64,000 bases of DNA, taken from NCBI RefSeq assembly GCF_003590835.1, contig NZ_QYUQ01000002.1, forward strand, positions 2,666,001 through 2,730,000, read 5' to 3'. The notes beneath the pieces were generated by a model. That model did no database searches, was not told where the DNA came from, and worked only from the letters and a program-made list of their open reading frames with translations. Shown here one piece after another: positions 26,101 to 35,692 of this stretch (positions are counted from its first letter, which is position 1; the number at the start of each line of letters is the position of its first letter). A program made the translations under genes and the position numbers. The DNA comes from Noviherbaspirillum sedimenti (lineage in GTDB: Bacteria; Pseudomonadota; Gammaproteobacteria; Burkholderiales; Burkholderiaceae_D).

Positions 26101-26709
26101 ATGGTCAGTACACGGGCATTAAAGCAGTTGATGTATGGTTTCGTTGCGTCGGCAATGATTTTCTCTTCAGCGGCCGCATCCGCCACTGTTCTGGACATGG
26201 AAGGCATCGCGCCCTCCTATGGCTTGAGTTACGAAAGCGGCACACAAACTTTCAATGGCTTTAATTTTTATACAAGCCACGGTCATTTTGTCGATTCCAA
26301 TGTTTCATCTTATGCAGCCAACGGCACAGACTGGTATTTGCACGACAATAGTTCGGCCATCGTCATTACAAAGTTTGGTGGCGGCAGCTTTTCCGCACAA
26401 TCGCTCGATGCGACCGAATGGCAAGGCGGTTACGGAACAAGCTTTTGGGTAACGGGTTATTTCAACGGCGGCGGGTCGGTGACGCAATCGTTCACTACCG
26501 ACACAAACTCACAAGCGTTTCAGACGTTTTCGTTGCTATCTTCGTTCACCAATCTGACCCAGCTTAATATCACCAGCCAATACGGCAGCATAGGTTATGA
26601 CAACATTACGCTGGACAGCGCCACCTCGGTTCCAGCACCAGCGCCGATTGCACTTCTCGGGCTTGGCCTTATCGGACTAGGCTTCAGCCGGCGTAACAGC
26701 AGAAAATAA
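26101..26709 (+). CDS. PEP-CTERM sorting domain protein, separated from its promoter by an IS
   Basis: 202 residues. N-terminal signal peptide (MVSTRALKQLMYGFVASAMIFSSAAASA) and a Ser/Thr/Asn/Gly-rich body of beta-sandwich character. The C-terminal sorting signal has a VPAPAP motif in place of VPEP, a hydrophobic span (IALLGLGLIGLGF) and the basic tail SRRNSRK. The family is exported, cut by exosortase and attached to or released at the surface, often tied to exopolysaccharide and flocs. The ATG lies only 9 bp after the right end of the IS110-family element and has no Shine-Dalgarno there. The frame is intact, so the insertion is probably recent or the gene is read from an IS-borne promoter. 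No exosortase gene is in this window. Confidence 0.85.
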   Translation: MVSTRALKQLMYGFVASAMIFSSAAASATVLDMEGIAPSYGLSYESGTQTFNGFNFYTSHGHFVDSNVSSYAANGTDWYLHDNSSAIVITKFGGGSFSAQSLDATEWQGGYGTSFWVTGYFNGGGSVTQSFTTDTNSQAFQTFSLLSSFTNLTQLNITSQYGSIGYDNITLDSATSVPAPAPIALLGLGLIGLGFSRRNSRK

Positions 26710-26733
26710 CAAGGCAGATATGCATTGCCTGGA

Positions 26734-26757
26734 AAGCCGCCCACCGAGGCGGCTTTT
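26734..26757 (+). terminator. Rho-independent terminator of the PEP-CTERM gene
   Basis: Stem AAGCCGCC-CACCGA-GGCGGCTT followed by TT, 24 bp after the stop codon. Confidence 0.8.
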
Positions 26758-26788
26758 GCATTTTCAGCACCCGTGATGCTCTGTCGGA

Positions 26789-26827
26789 AAGCAAAAAGCC
26801 CAAGATTGCGGCTTGGGCTTTTTGCTT
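26789..26827 (-). terminator. Terminator of tRNA-Thr (probably bidirectional)
   Basis: A perfect 16-bp stem, AAGCAAAAAGCCCAAG (26789-26804) and CTTGGGCTTTTTGCTT (26812-26827), with a 7-nt loop. It has T-rich arms on both strands and lies 6 bp from the 3' end of tRNA-Thr on the minus strand. Confidence 0.8.
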
Positions 26828-26833
26828 GAATCA

Positions 26834-26909
26834 TGGTGCCGACTGCAGGACTTGAACCCGCCACCCCCTGATTACAAGTCAGGTGCTCTGCCAGATGAGC
26901 TAAGTCGGC
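26834..26909 (-). tRNA. tRNA-Thr (anticodon TGT)
   Basis: On the minus strand the 76-nt sequence gives a full cloverleaf: acceptor GCCGACT/AGTCGGC, D arm with GCTCATCTGGCAGAGC, anticodon loop CTTGTAA (anticodon TGT, threonine ACA), TpsiC arm GGTTCAAGTCC, and an encoded 3' CCA. No integrase or direct repeat of its 3' end is nearby. Confidence 0.95.
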
Positions 26910-26938
26910 AAAACTGAACGACGCCGTATTGTACTGGA

Positions 26939-27430
26939 TTATTTGATGCGGGTCAGCGTCGGACGCCCACCTTTTTTCGGTGGTTCGTCATTCCCATCGG
27001 GCGCAGCGCCATCGGCCTTGTCGGCGCCCGGTGCCGGCACGGAAGTCAGGCCGGCAGGTTCGGGCCGCGATACCCCGTCGATCTGGTCTTCCAGTCCGGC
27101 GATTTCGCCGGCGGGGGGCTTGGCGACCTCAAAGGCCATGCCCTGGCCGTTCTCGCGCGCGTAGATTGCGATGACGTTATCCACGGGGATAACGAGATCG
27201 CGCGCGACGCCGCCGAAGCGGGCGTTAAAGTGAACGAAATCGTTATCCATCCGCAAGCCGCTGGTGGCGTCAAAGCTGATGTTCAAGACGATCTCGCCAT
27301 TTTTCACGAACTGCATCGGCACGCGGGTGCGGCCGTCAACCATCACCGCCAGGTAAGGCGTGTAGCCATTGTCGGTGCACCATTCATAAATGGCACGCAA
27401 CAGGTAGGGTTTGGTCGAAGTCTCGGACAT
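26939..27430 (-). CDS. sspB: Stringent starvation protein B, ClpXP adaptor
   Basis: 163 residues from the ATG at 27430 (MSETSTKPYLLRAIYEWCTDNG); the frame is open upstream but only within sspA. SspB binds the ssrA tag and delivers substrates to ClpXP. The folded domain (about 8-110) is followed by an acidic/proline-rich flexible linker and a C-terminal GRPTLTRIK, the ClpX-docking XB motif. It starts 2 bp after the sspA stop, an operon order conserved in Gamma- and Betaproteobacteria, and its 3' end faces tRNA-Thr. Confidence 0.94.
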   Translation of the reverse strand: MSETSTKPYLLRAIYEWCTDNGYTPYLAVMVDGRTRVPMQFVKNGEIVLNISFDATSGLRMDNDFVHFNARFGGVARDLVIPVDNVIAIYARENGQGMAFEVAKPPAGEIAGLEDQIDGVSRPEPAGLTSVPAPGADKADGAAPDGNDEPPKKGGRPTLTRIK

Positions 27431-27432
27431 GT

Positions 27433-28044
27433 TTAACGGCGCATCACTTTCTCGGACGGGGTCAGTGCCTCGATATAGGCCGGACGGGAAAAGATCCGCT
27501 CGGCATATTTCATCAACGGCGCTGCCGTCTTCGACAATTCGATGCCGTAATGGTCTAGGCGCCACAGCAGCGGCGCAATCGCCACGTCGAGCATGGAGAA
27601 TTCATCGCCGAGCATGTACTTGTTCTTCAGGAACAAGGGCGCCAGTTCGGTCAGGCGGTCGCGGATTTCGGCGCGTGCCTTTTCCTGGGTTTTGTCCGTG
27701 GCTTTGGCCTTGTCGTTTTCCAGGGTGTGCACGTGAATGAACAATTCCTTTTCGAAATTGAACAGCATCAGGCGGGCACGGGCACGCATCAGCGGGTCAG
27801 CCGGCATCAGTTGCGGATGCGGGAAGCGCTCGTCGATGTATTCGTTGATGATATTCGACTCGTACAGGATCAGGTCGCGTTCGACCAGGATCGGCACCTG
27901 GCCGTAGGGATTCATCACCGAAATATCTTCCGGCTTGTTGAACAGGTCGACGTCGCGGACTTCGAAGTCCATGCCTTTCTCGAACAAGACGAGACGGCAA
28001 CGCTGGGAAAATGGGCAGGTCGTGCCCGAATAGAGAACCATCAT
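27433..28044 (-). CDS. sspA: Stringent starvation protein A
   Basis: 203 residues with a glutathione-S-transferase fold: N-terminal thioredoxin-like domain (MMVLYSGTTCPFSQRCRLVLFEKGM) and NPYGQVPILVERDLILYESNIINEYID, then the helical domain. SspA is an RNA-polymerase-associated protein of starvation responses and does not conjugate glutathione in characterised cases. It is followed by sspB. A terminator for the pet operon lies between petC and this gene, so it probably has its own promoter. Confidence 0.93.
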   Translation of the reverse strand: MMVLYSGTTCPFSQRCRLVLFEKGMDFEVRDVDLFNKPEDISVMNPYGQVPILVERDLILYESNIINEYIDERFPHPQLMPADPLMRARARLMLFNFEKELFIHVHTLENDKAKATDKTQEKARAEIRDRLTELAPLFLKNKYMLGDEFSMLDVAIAPLLWRLDHYGIELSKTAAPLMKYAERIFSRPAYIEALTPSEKVMRR

Positions 28045-28060
28045 TTTTGTAGTTCCTTAG

Positions 28061-28094
28061 AAACAAAGGGGTGAGACGCGTGACGACTCACCCC
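28061..28094 (-). terminator. Terminator of the petABC operon
   Basis: On the minus strand GGGGTGAG (28094-28087) and CTCACCCC (28075-28068) form an 8-bp stem with an 11-nt loop, followed by TTTGTTT (28067-28061). It lies 30 bp after the petC stop. Confidence 0.7.
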
Positions 28095-28124
28095 GATTCA
28101 ACCACCCTGTAGGGGGGCTTTAAA

Positions 28125-28889
28125 TTATTTGACTTCTTTCCAGTAGGACCGGTTCAACAACCAGGCCAGTAATACCAGAATACCGAGGAACAGCAAGACC
28201 CAGACACCGAGACGGCGGCGGGTATCCTGCGCCGGTTCCGCAACCCAGGTCAGGAAGCCGACCAGGTCGGCGACCTGGTGATCGTATTCCAGGGAAGACA
28301 GTTTGCCGGCACGGACTTGCTCGAAGCCGGCGAACTGGTGGATCGTCTTGGTCGCATCGTGCGGGTCCTTGACGTCCTGGAACTTGGCGTTGCGCACACC
28401 CTGCAACTCCCACAAGGCATGTGGCATGCCGACGTTCGGGAACACCATGTTGTTCCAGCCGGTCGGACGGGTATCGTCCTTGTAGAAAGTGCGCAGGTAA
28501 GTATACAGCCAATCCGGGCCGCTGCCGTCGCCGGAGGCCCGGGCGCGGGCGATCACGGACAGATCCGGCGGCGTGGCGCCGAACCATTCCTTGGCATCCT
28601 TGGGCGCCATGGTCACGGTCATCAGGCTGCCCACCTTGTCCGAAGCGAACAGGAGGTTGTCCCTGATCTGCTCGTCGGAGAGGCCGATGTCGCGCATGCG
28701 GTTGTAGCGCATGCTGGCAGCGGCGTGGCAGTTCAGGCAATAGTTGACGAACAACTTGGCGCCATTTTGCAACGATGCCAGGTTGCGAGTATGGTCAGGG
28801 GCCGCTTCCAGCGGAAAGCCGCCGCCGGCTGCCATCGCCATGGCCGGCGCAAACGCCAGCGCTGCGAGTAGTTTTTTCAGCAATTTCAT
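28125..28889 (-). CDS. petC: Cytochrome c1 of the bc1 complex
   Basis: 254 residues. Signal peptide (cleaved near AMAA), single c-type heme site CLNCH at residues 51-55, conserved GLSDEQIRDNLLF and a probable distal methionine in the later half (for example MVFPNVGMPHALWELQG). A C-terminal membrane anchor (about 225-245) ends with a basic tail. It accepts electrons from the Rieske protein and passes them to soluble cytochrome c in the periplasm. It is last in petA-petB-petC, 18 bp after petB. Confidence 0.96.
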   Translation of the reverse strand: MKLLKKLLAALAFAPAMAMAAGGGFPLEAAPDHTRNLASLQNGAKLFVNYCLNCHAAASMRYNRMRDIGLSDEQIRDNLLFASDKVGSLMTVTMAPKDAKEWFGATPPDLSVIARARASGDGSGPDWLYTYLRTFYKDDTRPTGWNNMVFPNVGMPHALWELQGVRNAKFQDVKDPHDATKTIHQFAGFEQVRAGKLSSLEYDHQVADLVGFLTWVAEPAQDTRRRLGVWVLLFLGILVLLAWLLNRSYWKEVK

Positions 28890-28907
28890 GTTTTTATCCT
28901 TTGCGGC

Positions 28908-30311
28908 TTAGTGCGGATGGAAAGTCACGCGCTTGGGCACTGGTTTGAACTGGCCCATCGCGCTCCACCACGGCATCAGCAGGAAGAAGCCGAAATAGAT
29001 GAAGGTGCAGATCTGCGCCACCAGCGTACGGCCTGGCGTCGGCGGCAACACGCCAAGGTAGCCCAGCACCAGGAAGGCAATGCCGAACACCATGTACACA
29101 TACTTGTGCCAGCTCGGACGATAGCGAATCGACTTGACCTGCGAATGGTCGAGCCATGGCAAGGCGGCCAGGATCATCACCGACACGCCCATCAGCACCA
29201 CGCCCCAGAACTTCGGATCGAAGATGAACATGCCCACCAGCGCCACCAGGGCAACGACAGCGATCGCGCCCTTGATGGCGGAGGCCAGCTTGGTGCGCAA
29301 CATGATCAGCACGACATAGGCGACCACGGCGATTTCCAGCGCATACATGAATTGCGTGGTGGTGGCGCGCAGGATCGAGTAGAACGGCGTGAAGTACCAG
29401 ACCGGCGCGATATGCAGCGGGGTCTTCAGCGGATCGGCCGGGAGGAAGTTGTTGTACTCCAGGAAGTAGCCGCCCATTTCCGGCGCGAAGAACACCACCG
29501 CGCTGAAAATCAGCAGGAACACCGTCACGCCGAAGATATCGTGCACCGAGTAGTAAGGGTGCGACGGGATACCGTCGACCGGATGGCCATCTGGACCGAG
29601 GTTTTCCTTGATTTCGATGCCGTCCGGGTTGTTCGAGCCCACTTCATGCAGCGCGATCAGATGCGCCGCCACCAGGCCCAGCAGCACCAGCGGCACCGCG
29701 ATGACGTGGAACGAGAAGAAACGGTTCAGGGTCGCATCCGACACCACGTAGTCACCGCGAATCCACAATGACAGGTCCGGGCCGATGAAGGGGATCGCGC
29801 CGAACAGGTTGACGATCACCTGGGCACCCCAGTAGGACATCTGGCCCCACGGCAGCAGGTAGCCCATGAAGGCTTCCGCCATCAGCACCAGGAAAATGCC
29901 GACGCCAAACAGCCAGATCAGTTCACGCGGCTTGCGGTAGGAACCGTACAAGAGGCCGCGCGTCATGTGCAGGTAGACCACGATGAAGAAGGCCGAGGCG
30001 CCGGTCGAGTGCATGTAGCGCACCAGCCAGCCCCAGGGCACATCGCGCATGATGTACTCGACCGAAGCGAAGGCCAGGTTGGCGTCCGGCTTGTAGTGCA
30101 TCACCAGGAAAATGCCGGTGACGATCTGGATCACCAGCACCAGCATCGCCAGCGAGCCGAAGATGTACCAGAAGTTGAAGTTTTTCGGCGCGTAATACTT
30201 GCCCCACTGGTCATTCCACAACTTGGTCAGCGGGAAACGGGAGTCCACCCAGTTCAATGCCTTGGCGGCGGCGGGCGCGTCGGCCGGCAGTTTTTTTTCT
30301 ACGAAAGCCAT
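28908..30311 (-). CDS. petB: Cytochrome b of the bc1 complex
   Basis: 467 residues with the N-terminal cytochrome b6-like and C-terminal subunit IV-like halves in one chain. Eight or more membrane spans. Heme-ligand histidines lie in MHSTGASAFFIVVYLHMTRG and in SFHVIAVPLVLLGLVAAHLIALHEVG. The PEWY-type Qo motif region appears as APVWYFTPFYSILRA (the PEWY is PVWY here). It oxidises ubiquinol and drives the Q cycle. It overlaps closely with petA (2-bp gap). Confidence 0.97.
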   Translation of the reverse strand: MAFVEKKLPADAPAAAKALNWVDSRFPLTKLWNDQWGKYYAPKNFNFWYIFGSLAMLVLVIQIVTGIFLVMHYKPDANLAFASVEYIMRDVPWGWLVRYMHSTGASAFFIVVYLHMTRGLLYGSYRKPRELIWLFGVGIFLVLMAEAFMGYLLPWGQMSYWGAQVIVNLFGAIPFIGPDLSLWIRGDYVVSDATLNRFFSFHVIAVPLVLLGLVAAHLIALHEVGSNNPDGIEIKENLGPDGHPVDGIPSHPYYSVHDIFGVTVFLLIFSAVVFFAPEMGGYFLEYNNFLPADPLKTPLHIAPVWYFTPFYSILRATTTQFMYALEIAVVAYVVLIMLRTKLASAIKGAIAVVALVALVGMFIFDPKFWGVVLMGVSVMILAALPWLDHSQVKSIRYRPSWHKYVYMVFGIAFLVLGYLGVLPPTPGRTLVAQICTFIYFGFFLLMPWWSAMGQFKPVPKRVTFHPH

Positions 30312-30313
30312 AA

Positions 30314-30928
30314 TTATGCTTCCCCTTTCTCGTCCTGGCCGATCACCAGCTTGGTGTCGGAGAGGTACATGTGGCGCGGCACCTGCAGGTTGTCAGGGGC
30401 AGGAACGTTTTTGTAGACGCGACCGGCGGCATCGAAGAGCGAGCCGTGGCAGGGGCACAGGAAGCCGCCTTGCCAGTCGTCCGGCAGCGAGGGCTGCGGC
30501 CCCGCCTGCAGCTTGGTGGTCGGCGAACAGCCCAGGTGCGAGCAAATGCCGACCGCCACCAGGATATCCGCATGGTCATCGCGGGAACGGTGATCGTTGC
30601 GCGCATATTCGGGCGTCAGGTCATCCGGAGTACGTTTCGAATCGGGATCGGCCAGTTTGTCGGTCAGCTTGGGCAAGCCCGCCAGCATTTCCGGCGAACG
30701 CTTCAGGATCCACACCGGCTTGCCGCGCCATTCCACGGTTTTCAACTCGCCTGTCGCCAGGCCAGAAATATCCACTTCCACCGGCGCACCGGCGGCCTTA
30801 GCGCGCTCGGAAGGCTGAAAGGTGGACACAAAGGCTCCAGCCGTGGCCAGACCCGCCACGCCGCCCGCCGCACATGTGGCGACGAGCAAACCGCGCCGGC
30901 CTGAATCGACCTGCTTTTCGTTACTCAT
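30314..30928 (-). CDS. petA: Rieske iron-sulfur subunit of the bc1 complex
   Basis: 204 residues. The N-terminus has a twin-arginine-like signal/anchor (SGRRGLLVATCAAGGVAG). The [2Fe-2S] ligands are in CSHLGC and CPCHGS, with the disulfide cysteines in the same loops. It is the first gene of the operon. Insertion of the folded protein depends on Tat, and tatABC are encoded at 34.4-35.9 kb in this window. A sigma-70-like promoter is visible 59 bp upstream. Confidence 0.96.
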   Translation of the reverse strand: MSNEKQVDSGRRGLLVATCAAGGVAGLATAGAFVSTFQPSERAKAAGAPVEVDISGLATGELKTVEWRGKPVWILKRSPEMLAGLPKLTDKLADPDSKRTPDDLTPEYARNDHRSRDDHADILVAVGICSHLGCSPTTKLQAGPQPSLPDDWQGGFLCPCHGSLFDAAGRVYKNVPAPDNLQVPRHMYLSDTKLVIGQDEKGEA

Positions 30929-30986
30929 ACCTACCCCGATTTTTAGTCAAATTGCGAAACTTGCACAAAACTTCTAGCAACATTAA

Positions 30987-31014
30987 ATTATAACGGAGTC
31001 AGAAAGCCTTTCAA
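30987..31014 (-). promoter_or_regulatory. Sigma-70-type promoter of the petABC operon
   Basis: On the minus strand TTGAAA (31014-31009), 16-bp spacer, TATAAT (30992-30987). The expected start is about 50 nt before the petA ATG. The 271-bp gap shared with divergent mscL holds this promoter and AT-rich sequence; no gene is seen. Confidence 0.55.
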
Positions 31015-31199
31015 AGGGAATCCATGCCGAAAAGCTATTTTTCGGGAACTTTTCAATGGCCAAGCTCTCGCTACCCCAGGTATCTCATCGCTCATCAATT
31101 CTTTGTATTGATAATTTTTGATGCCGATCAATCGCATGAATTCCCTGACAAACCCGGTTAGAATAAGATGTATTTTTGCAATTAAAAAAAGGAACTGCC

Positions 31200-31610
31200 A
31201 TGGGAATGATGAAGGAATTCAAGGAATTTGCCGTCAAAGGCAATGTCATGGATCTGGCAGTTGCGGTAATCATTGGCGCCGCCTTCGGCAAGATCGTCGA
31301 CTCGGTCGTGCAGGATCTGATCATGCCGCTGGTCGGCAAAGTTTTCGGCGGCCTGGATTTTTCCAACTATTACCTCCCGCTGAACAACCAGGGGACCACG
31401 CTGGCGCTGGCGGAAGCAAAAAAGGCCGGGGCGGTACTTGCTTACGGCAACTTCCTGACCATTTTGCTCAATTTCCTGATCCTGGCATTCATCATTTTCC
31501 AGATGGTGCGCCTCATCAACAAGCTCAAGAAAGCCGAACCGGCGGTAGCGCCAGCCACCGCCGAAGAAGTGCTGTTGCTGCGGGAAATTCGCGACGCGCT
31601 GAAAAAATAA
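31200..31610 (+). CDS. mscL: Large-conductance mechanosensitive channel MscL
   Basis: 136 residues from the ATG at 31200, with AAAAAGGAAC in front. The typical MscL opening [31 protein letters not shown] includes the pore-lining first membrane helix. A periplasmic loop and the second helix ([25 protein letters not shown]) follow, then a charged C-terminal helix. It forms a homopentamer in the inner membrane that opens on hypo-osmotic shock. It is monocistronic, convergent with the Nif3-like gene. Confidence 0.96.
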   Translation: MGMMKEFKEFAVKGNVMDLAVAVIIGAAFGKIVDSVVQDLIMPLVGKVFGGLDFSNYYLPLNNQGTTLALAEAKKAGAVLAYGNFLTILLNFLILAFIIFQMVRLINKLKKAEPAVAPATAEEVLLLREIRDALKK

Positions 31611-31644
31611 GCACCGCGCAATGCCCCCCCTGCCCCAGCCCGGC

Positions 31645-32409
31645 TTACACCGGGTTGGGGATGTCGATGAAATAGTGGGCGATGCCAAAGCGTTGCGCCA
31701 GGTGTTCTCCCAGTGCCTGCACGCCATAGCGTTCGGTAGCATGGTGGCCGCAGGCAAGGTACGCCACACCGGTTTCGCGCGCCAGATGCACGGTCGGCTC
31801 GGAAATCTCGCCGCTCAGGTAGGCAGTGGCGCCGGCGGCAATGGCATCGCCCAGCAAGTTCTGCGCGGCGCCGGTGCACCAGCCGATACGGCCGAGTGCT
31901 TGCGCGGGGTCACCAATGACTTGCGGCGCGCGCCCCAACGCGGCTTCGACCACGCCCGCCAGCGCGCCGACAGTATCCACGCCTGCTGCGGCGCGGCCCA
32001 GCCAGCCGAGATCGTCTTCGCCGAAACGGCCATCGGCTTGCAATCCCAGCCGGCTTGCCAGTTGGACGTTATTGCCCAGTTCAGGATGCATGTCCAGCGG
32101 CAGGTGGTAGGCGAACAGGTTGATCCCGTGCGCCAGCAGACTGCCGATGCGGCGTTGCTTGACGCCGACGATACGGGCATCCTCGCCGCGCCAGAAATAA
32201 CCGTGGTGCACCAGGATGGCGTCGGCGCCGGTCTGGATCGCGGCCTCGATCAAGGCTTGGCTGGCGGTGACGCCGCTGACGATGGTGGCGATCCCGGCAC
32301 GCCCTTCCACCTGCAAGCCGTTTGGGCAATAATCGCGGAAACGTGCGATATTTAGCGTTTGCGCCAAAAACGCATCGAGTTCATTCCTGTCCACTATCTG
32401 CTGTTCCAT
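31645..32409 (-). CDS. Nif3-like dinuclear metal centre protein
   Basis: 254 residues of the Nif3/YbgI family, toroidal hexamers with a two-metal site. Metal ligands are visible in LVHHGYFW and [18 protein letters not shown] near the N-terminus and in [18 protein letters not shown] near the C-terminus. The family is labelled GTP cyclohydrolase 1 type 2 in databases, but its role is not settled. Its start is only 14 bp from the start of the divergent protease gene, so each promoter must lie partly in the other gene. Confidence 0.9.
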   Translation of the reverse strand: MEQQIVDRNELDAFLAQTLNIARFRDYCPNGLQVEGRAGIATIVSGVTASQALIEAAIQTGADAILVHHGYFWRGEDARIVGVKQRRIGSLLAHGINLFAYHLPLDMHPELGNNVQLASRLGLQADGRFGEDDLGWLGRAAAGVDTVGALAGVVEAALGRAPQVIGDPAQALGRIGWCTGAAQNLLGDAIAAGATAYLSGEISEPTVHLARETGVAYLACGHHATERYGVQALGEHLAQRFGIAHYFIDIPNPV

Positions 32410-32423
32410 ACTTCCTGCTTCCT

Positions 32424-33596
<1,173 letters not shown>

Positions 33597-33616
33597 TCCA
33601 GAGGCAGAGGCGAACC

Positions 33617-34294
33617 ATGCACGTACGCGAGCTGTCGCAGTTTCTGGCCGAACTGGCGGAAAACAACAACCGCGCCTGGTTCGTGATGAACAAGCCGCGC
33701 TACGATATCCTGCGCGCCGAATTCCTCGAACTGGTGACGCAACTGATCACCGACATTGCCAAATTCGATCCGGCGGTCGTCGCCTGCAATCCGAAAAAGG
33801 CCTTATTCCGGATCAACCACGACCTGCGCTTTGCACGCGACAAGAGCCCCTACAAGACCCACTTTGCCGCGGCGATCACCGCCAGCGGTTTGAAAAGGCC
33901 AAGCCAGGGTGGCGGGCCGGCATATTATTTTCATATCGATGCCGACGGCATGCTGCTGGTATCGGGTGGCGAATATCTGCCGCCGCCGGCTCGCTTGCGC
34001 GCAATTCGCCAGCAAATAATCGACGATGCCGCCGGCTTCGGCAAGCTGCTGAAGAACCGAAAACTCACGCAAGGCTTTGGCGGCTTGCAGGAAGAAGGCA
34101 AGCTGGCGCGCCCGCCCAAGGGCTTCGATGCCGATAGCCCGCACATCGAAGCGATCAAGCTGAAAAGTTTTATCGTGTGGAAGGAAACCAGCATCCGGAA
34201 GAATATCCCGGCGGATTTACAGAAAGAATTGCTGTCCGGGTTTCGTGATGCCTATCCGCTGGTGGCCTGGCTGCGGCAAGTGCCACAGGCCTGA
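33617..34294 (+). CDS. DUF2461 family protein
   Basis: 225 residues of a conserved bacterial family (DUF2461, TIGR02453) recognisable from FLAELAENNNRAWFVMNKPRYDILRAEF, KKALFRINHDLRFARDKSPYKTHFAAAI and a later PPARLRAIRQQIIDD segment. Soluble, no signal peptide. Biochemical function is unknown. It follows the protease gene by 20 bp and is probably in the same operon; its 3' end faces tatC. Confidence 0.88.
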   Translation: MHVRELSQFLAELAENNNRAWFVMNKPRYDILRAEFLELVTQLITDIAKFDPAVVACNPKKALFRINHDLRFARDKSPYKTHFAAAITASGLKRPSQGGGPAYYFHIDADGMLLVSGGEYLPPPARLRAIRQQIIDDAAGFGKLLKNRKLTQGFGGLQEEGKLARPPKGFDADSPHIEAIKLKSFIVWKETSIRKNIPADLQKELLSGFRDAYPLVAWLRQVPQA

Positions 34295-34358
34295 GCAAGG
34301 GCTTCCCCGGCAGCGTTATCGGGTCGCTACCGCCGCCACCACCAGGCGCTTTCAGCTT

Positions 34359-35123
34359 TCAGGCCGTTTCTTCCGGCTTTTGCGTCATCCGCACGAACAG
34401 CGGCGCCACCAGCAAGCCCAGTTCAAACAGCAGGCACAGGGGAATCGCCAGGAACAACTGACTCATCACGTCGGGGGGCGTGACGATCGCTGCGATCACG
34501 AAGGCGCCGACGATCACATAGGGGCGAATGCTCTTGAGCTTTTCGACCGACACCAGGCCCATGCGCACCAGCACGATCACCACCACCGGCACTTCGAAAG
34601 TGAGACCGAAGGCCAGGCACATGGTCATGACGAAATCGAGATAGTTTTCAATATCCGGGGCGAAGGAAATTGACTGCGGCGCGAAGGTATAAATGAACTT
34701 AAAAACTTGGCCAAACACCAGGAAATAGCAGAACGCCACGCCGAACAGAAACAGCACGGAAGTGGAAATCACCAGCGGCGCCACCAGCCGCTTTTCATGC
34801 GCATACAATCCCGGAGCGACGAACGCCCAGGCCTGGTACAGCACCCACGGCAGCGCCACCATGAAGGCGGCCAGCAGGGTGATTTTCATCGGCACCAGGA
34901 AAGGCGTGATGACGCCGGTGGCGATCAGTTTCGAACCAGGCGGCAAGGCCGCAATCATGGGTTGTGCAAGGAAATCATAAATCGCCCCCGGCCCGGGCAT
35001 GAGCATCAGGATGCCGAAGACGATCAGGATGCCGGCAGAGGCTTTCATGATGCGATTGCGCAACTCGAACAGGTGCGAGATGAACGAATCTTTGGCGGCG
35101 GCGAAATCTGGATCGTCAGTCAT
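34359..35123 (-). CDS. tatC: Twin-arginine translocase subunit TatC
   Basis: 254 residues, six membrane spans. The N-terminal signal-receptor region with FISHLFELRNRI, the conserved FxxxxK-P loops and GVITPFLVPMKITLLAAFMVALPWVLYQAWAFVAPGLY are present. It binds RR signal peptides with TatB and recruits TatA for transport of folded proteins. Last of tatA-tatB-tatC. Rieske PetA, encoded at 30.3 kb, is a likely client. Confidence 0.97.
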   Translation of the reverse strand: MTDDPDFAAAKDSFISHLFELRNRIMKASAGILIVFGILMLMPGPGAIYDFLAQPMIAALPPGSKLIATGVITPFLVPMKITLLAAFMVALPWVLYQAWAFVAPGLYAHEKRLVAPLVISTSVLFLFGVAFCYFLVFGQVFKFIYTFAPQSISFAPDIENYLDFVMTMCLAFGLTFEVPVVVIVLVRMGLVSVEKLKSIRPYVIVGAFVIAAIVTPPDVMSQLFLAIPLCLLFELGLLVAPLFVRMTQKPEETA

Positions 35124-35153
35124 GGATTTGCTGCCGCAAGGCAGCCAGGTGCA

Positions 35154-35651
35154 TCAGTGGAAAAAGGCGGAGGATTTGCCGCCGGCAGATGCTGGCCGAT
35201 ACTTCGCGACGCGCGCGGCAGCCGACACGACGCGCGTCCTGTGACCACTTTGCCGCTTGTACCAGGATGGAATGGCGGAAGAACGGAGTAGCTTTTTCTT
35301 GCGAAAATTCCTGGCTTTTTCCGCCAGGCGTTCCGGTGTCGGCGCGCCGAACGGGGAAACCTCCAGCGCGGCGTCGGCCGCCTCGCTCACGGCGGCATGG
35401 ATGGTGCGCCCGGTTTCCTCGAGGTCTTGCTGGACCTCGCTGGCAGCGTCCCGCATTTCCTGCTGCATCTTGCGCAACTCGTCCAGTTCTATTTCACGGC
35501 CGACTTCGGCCTTGACCTGGCTCATGTAGCGCTGCGCGCGACCGAACAGGGTGCCGGCCAGGCGCGCCACCCGCGGCAGTTTCTCCGGGCCGATCACCAC
35601 CAACGCCACCACGCCGATCAGGGCAATCTTGGTCAGTCCGATATCGATCAT
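35154..35651 (-). CDS. tatB: Twin-arginine translocase subunit TatB
   Basis: 165 residues. A single N-terminal membrane helix (IGLTKIALIGVVALVVIGPEKLPRVARLAG with the GPEKLP hinge) is followed by a long amphipathic and charged cytoplasmic tail rich in Glu, and a basic proline-poor C-terminus. The Glu within the helix region and GPEKLP separate it from TatA. It lies between tatA and tatC with gaps of 41 and 30 bp. Confidence 0.95.
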   Translation of the reverse strand: MIDIGLTKIALIGVVALVVIGPEKLPRVARLAGTLFGRAQRYMSQVKAEVGREIELDELRKMQQEMRDAASEVQQDLEETGRTIHAAVSEAADAALEVSPFGAPTPERLAEKARNFRKKKLLRSSAIPSWYKRQSGHRTRVVSAAARVAKYRPASAGGKSSAFFH

Positions 35652-35692
35652 GGTTGGCGGCCGGCGTCAGGGGCGATGCTGCATCTCATCCA

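Noticed and set aside
26834-26909. tRNA-Thr as an integration site for a genomic island
   Set aside because: No integrase and no repeated 3' end of the tRNA in the surroundings; the nearby IS is of a different type.
27431-27565. N-terminal extension of sspB into sspA
   Set aside because: The extra residues have no similarity; the normal family start MSETSTKPYLLRAIYEW is at 27430.
32322-32423. Upstream extension of the protease gene
   Set aside because: It would overlap the Nif3-like gene on the other strand; the ATG at 32424 directly precedes the membrane anchor.
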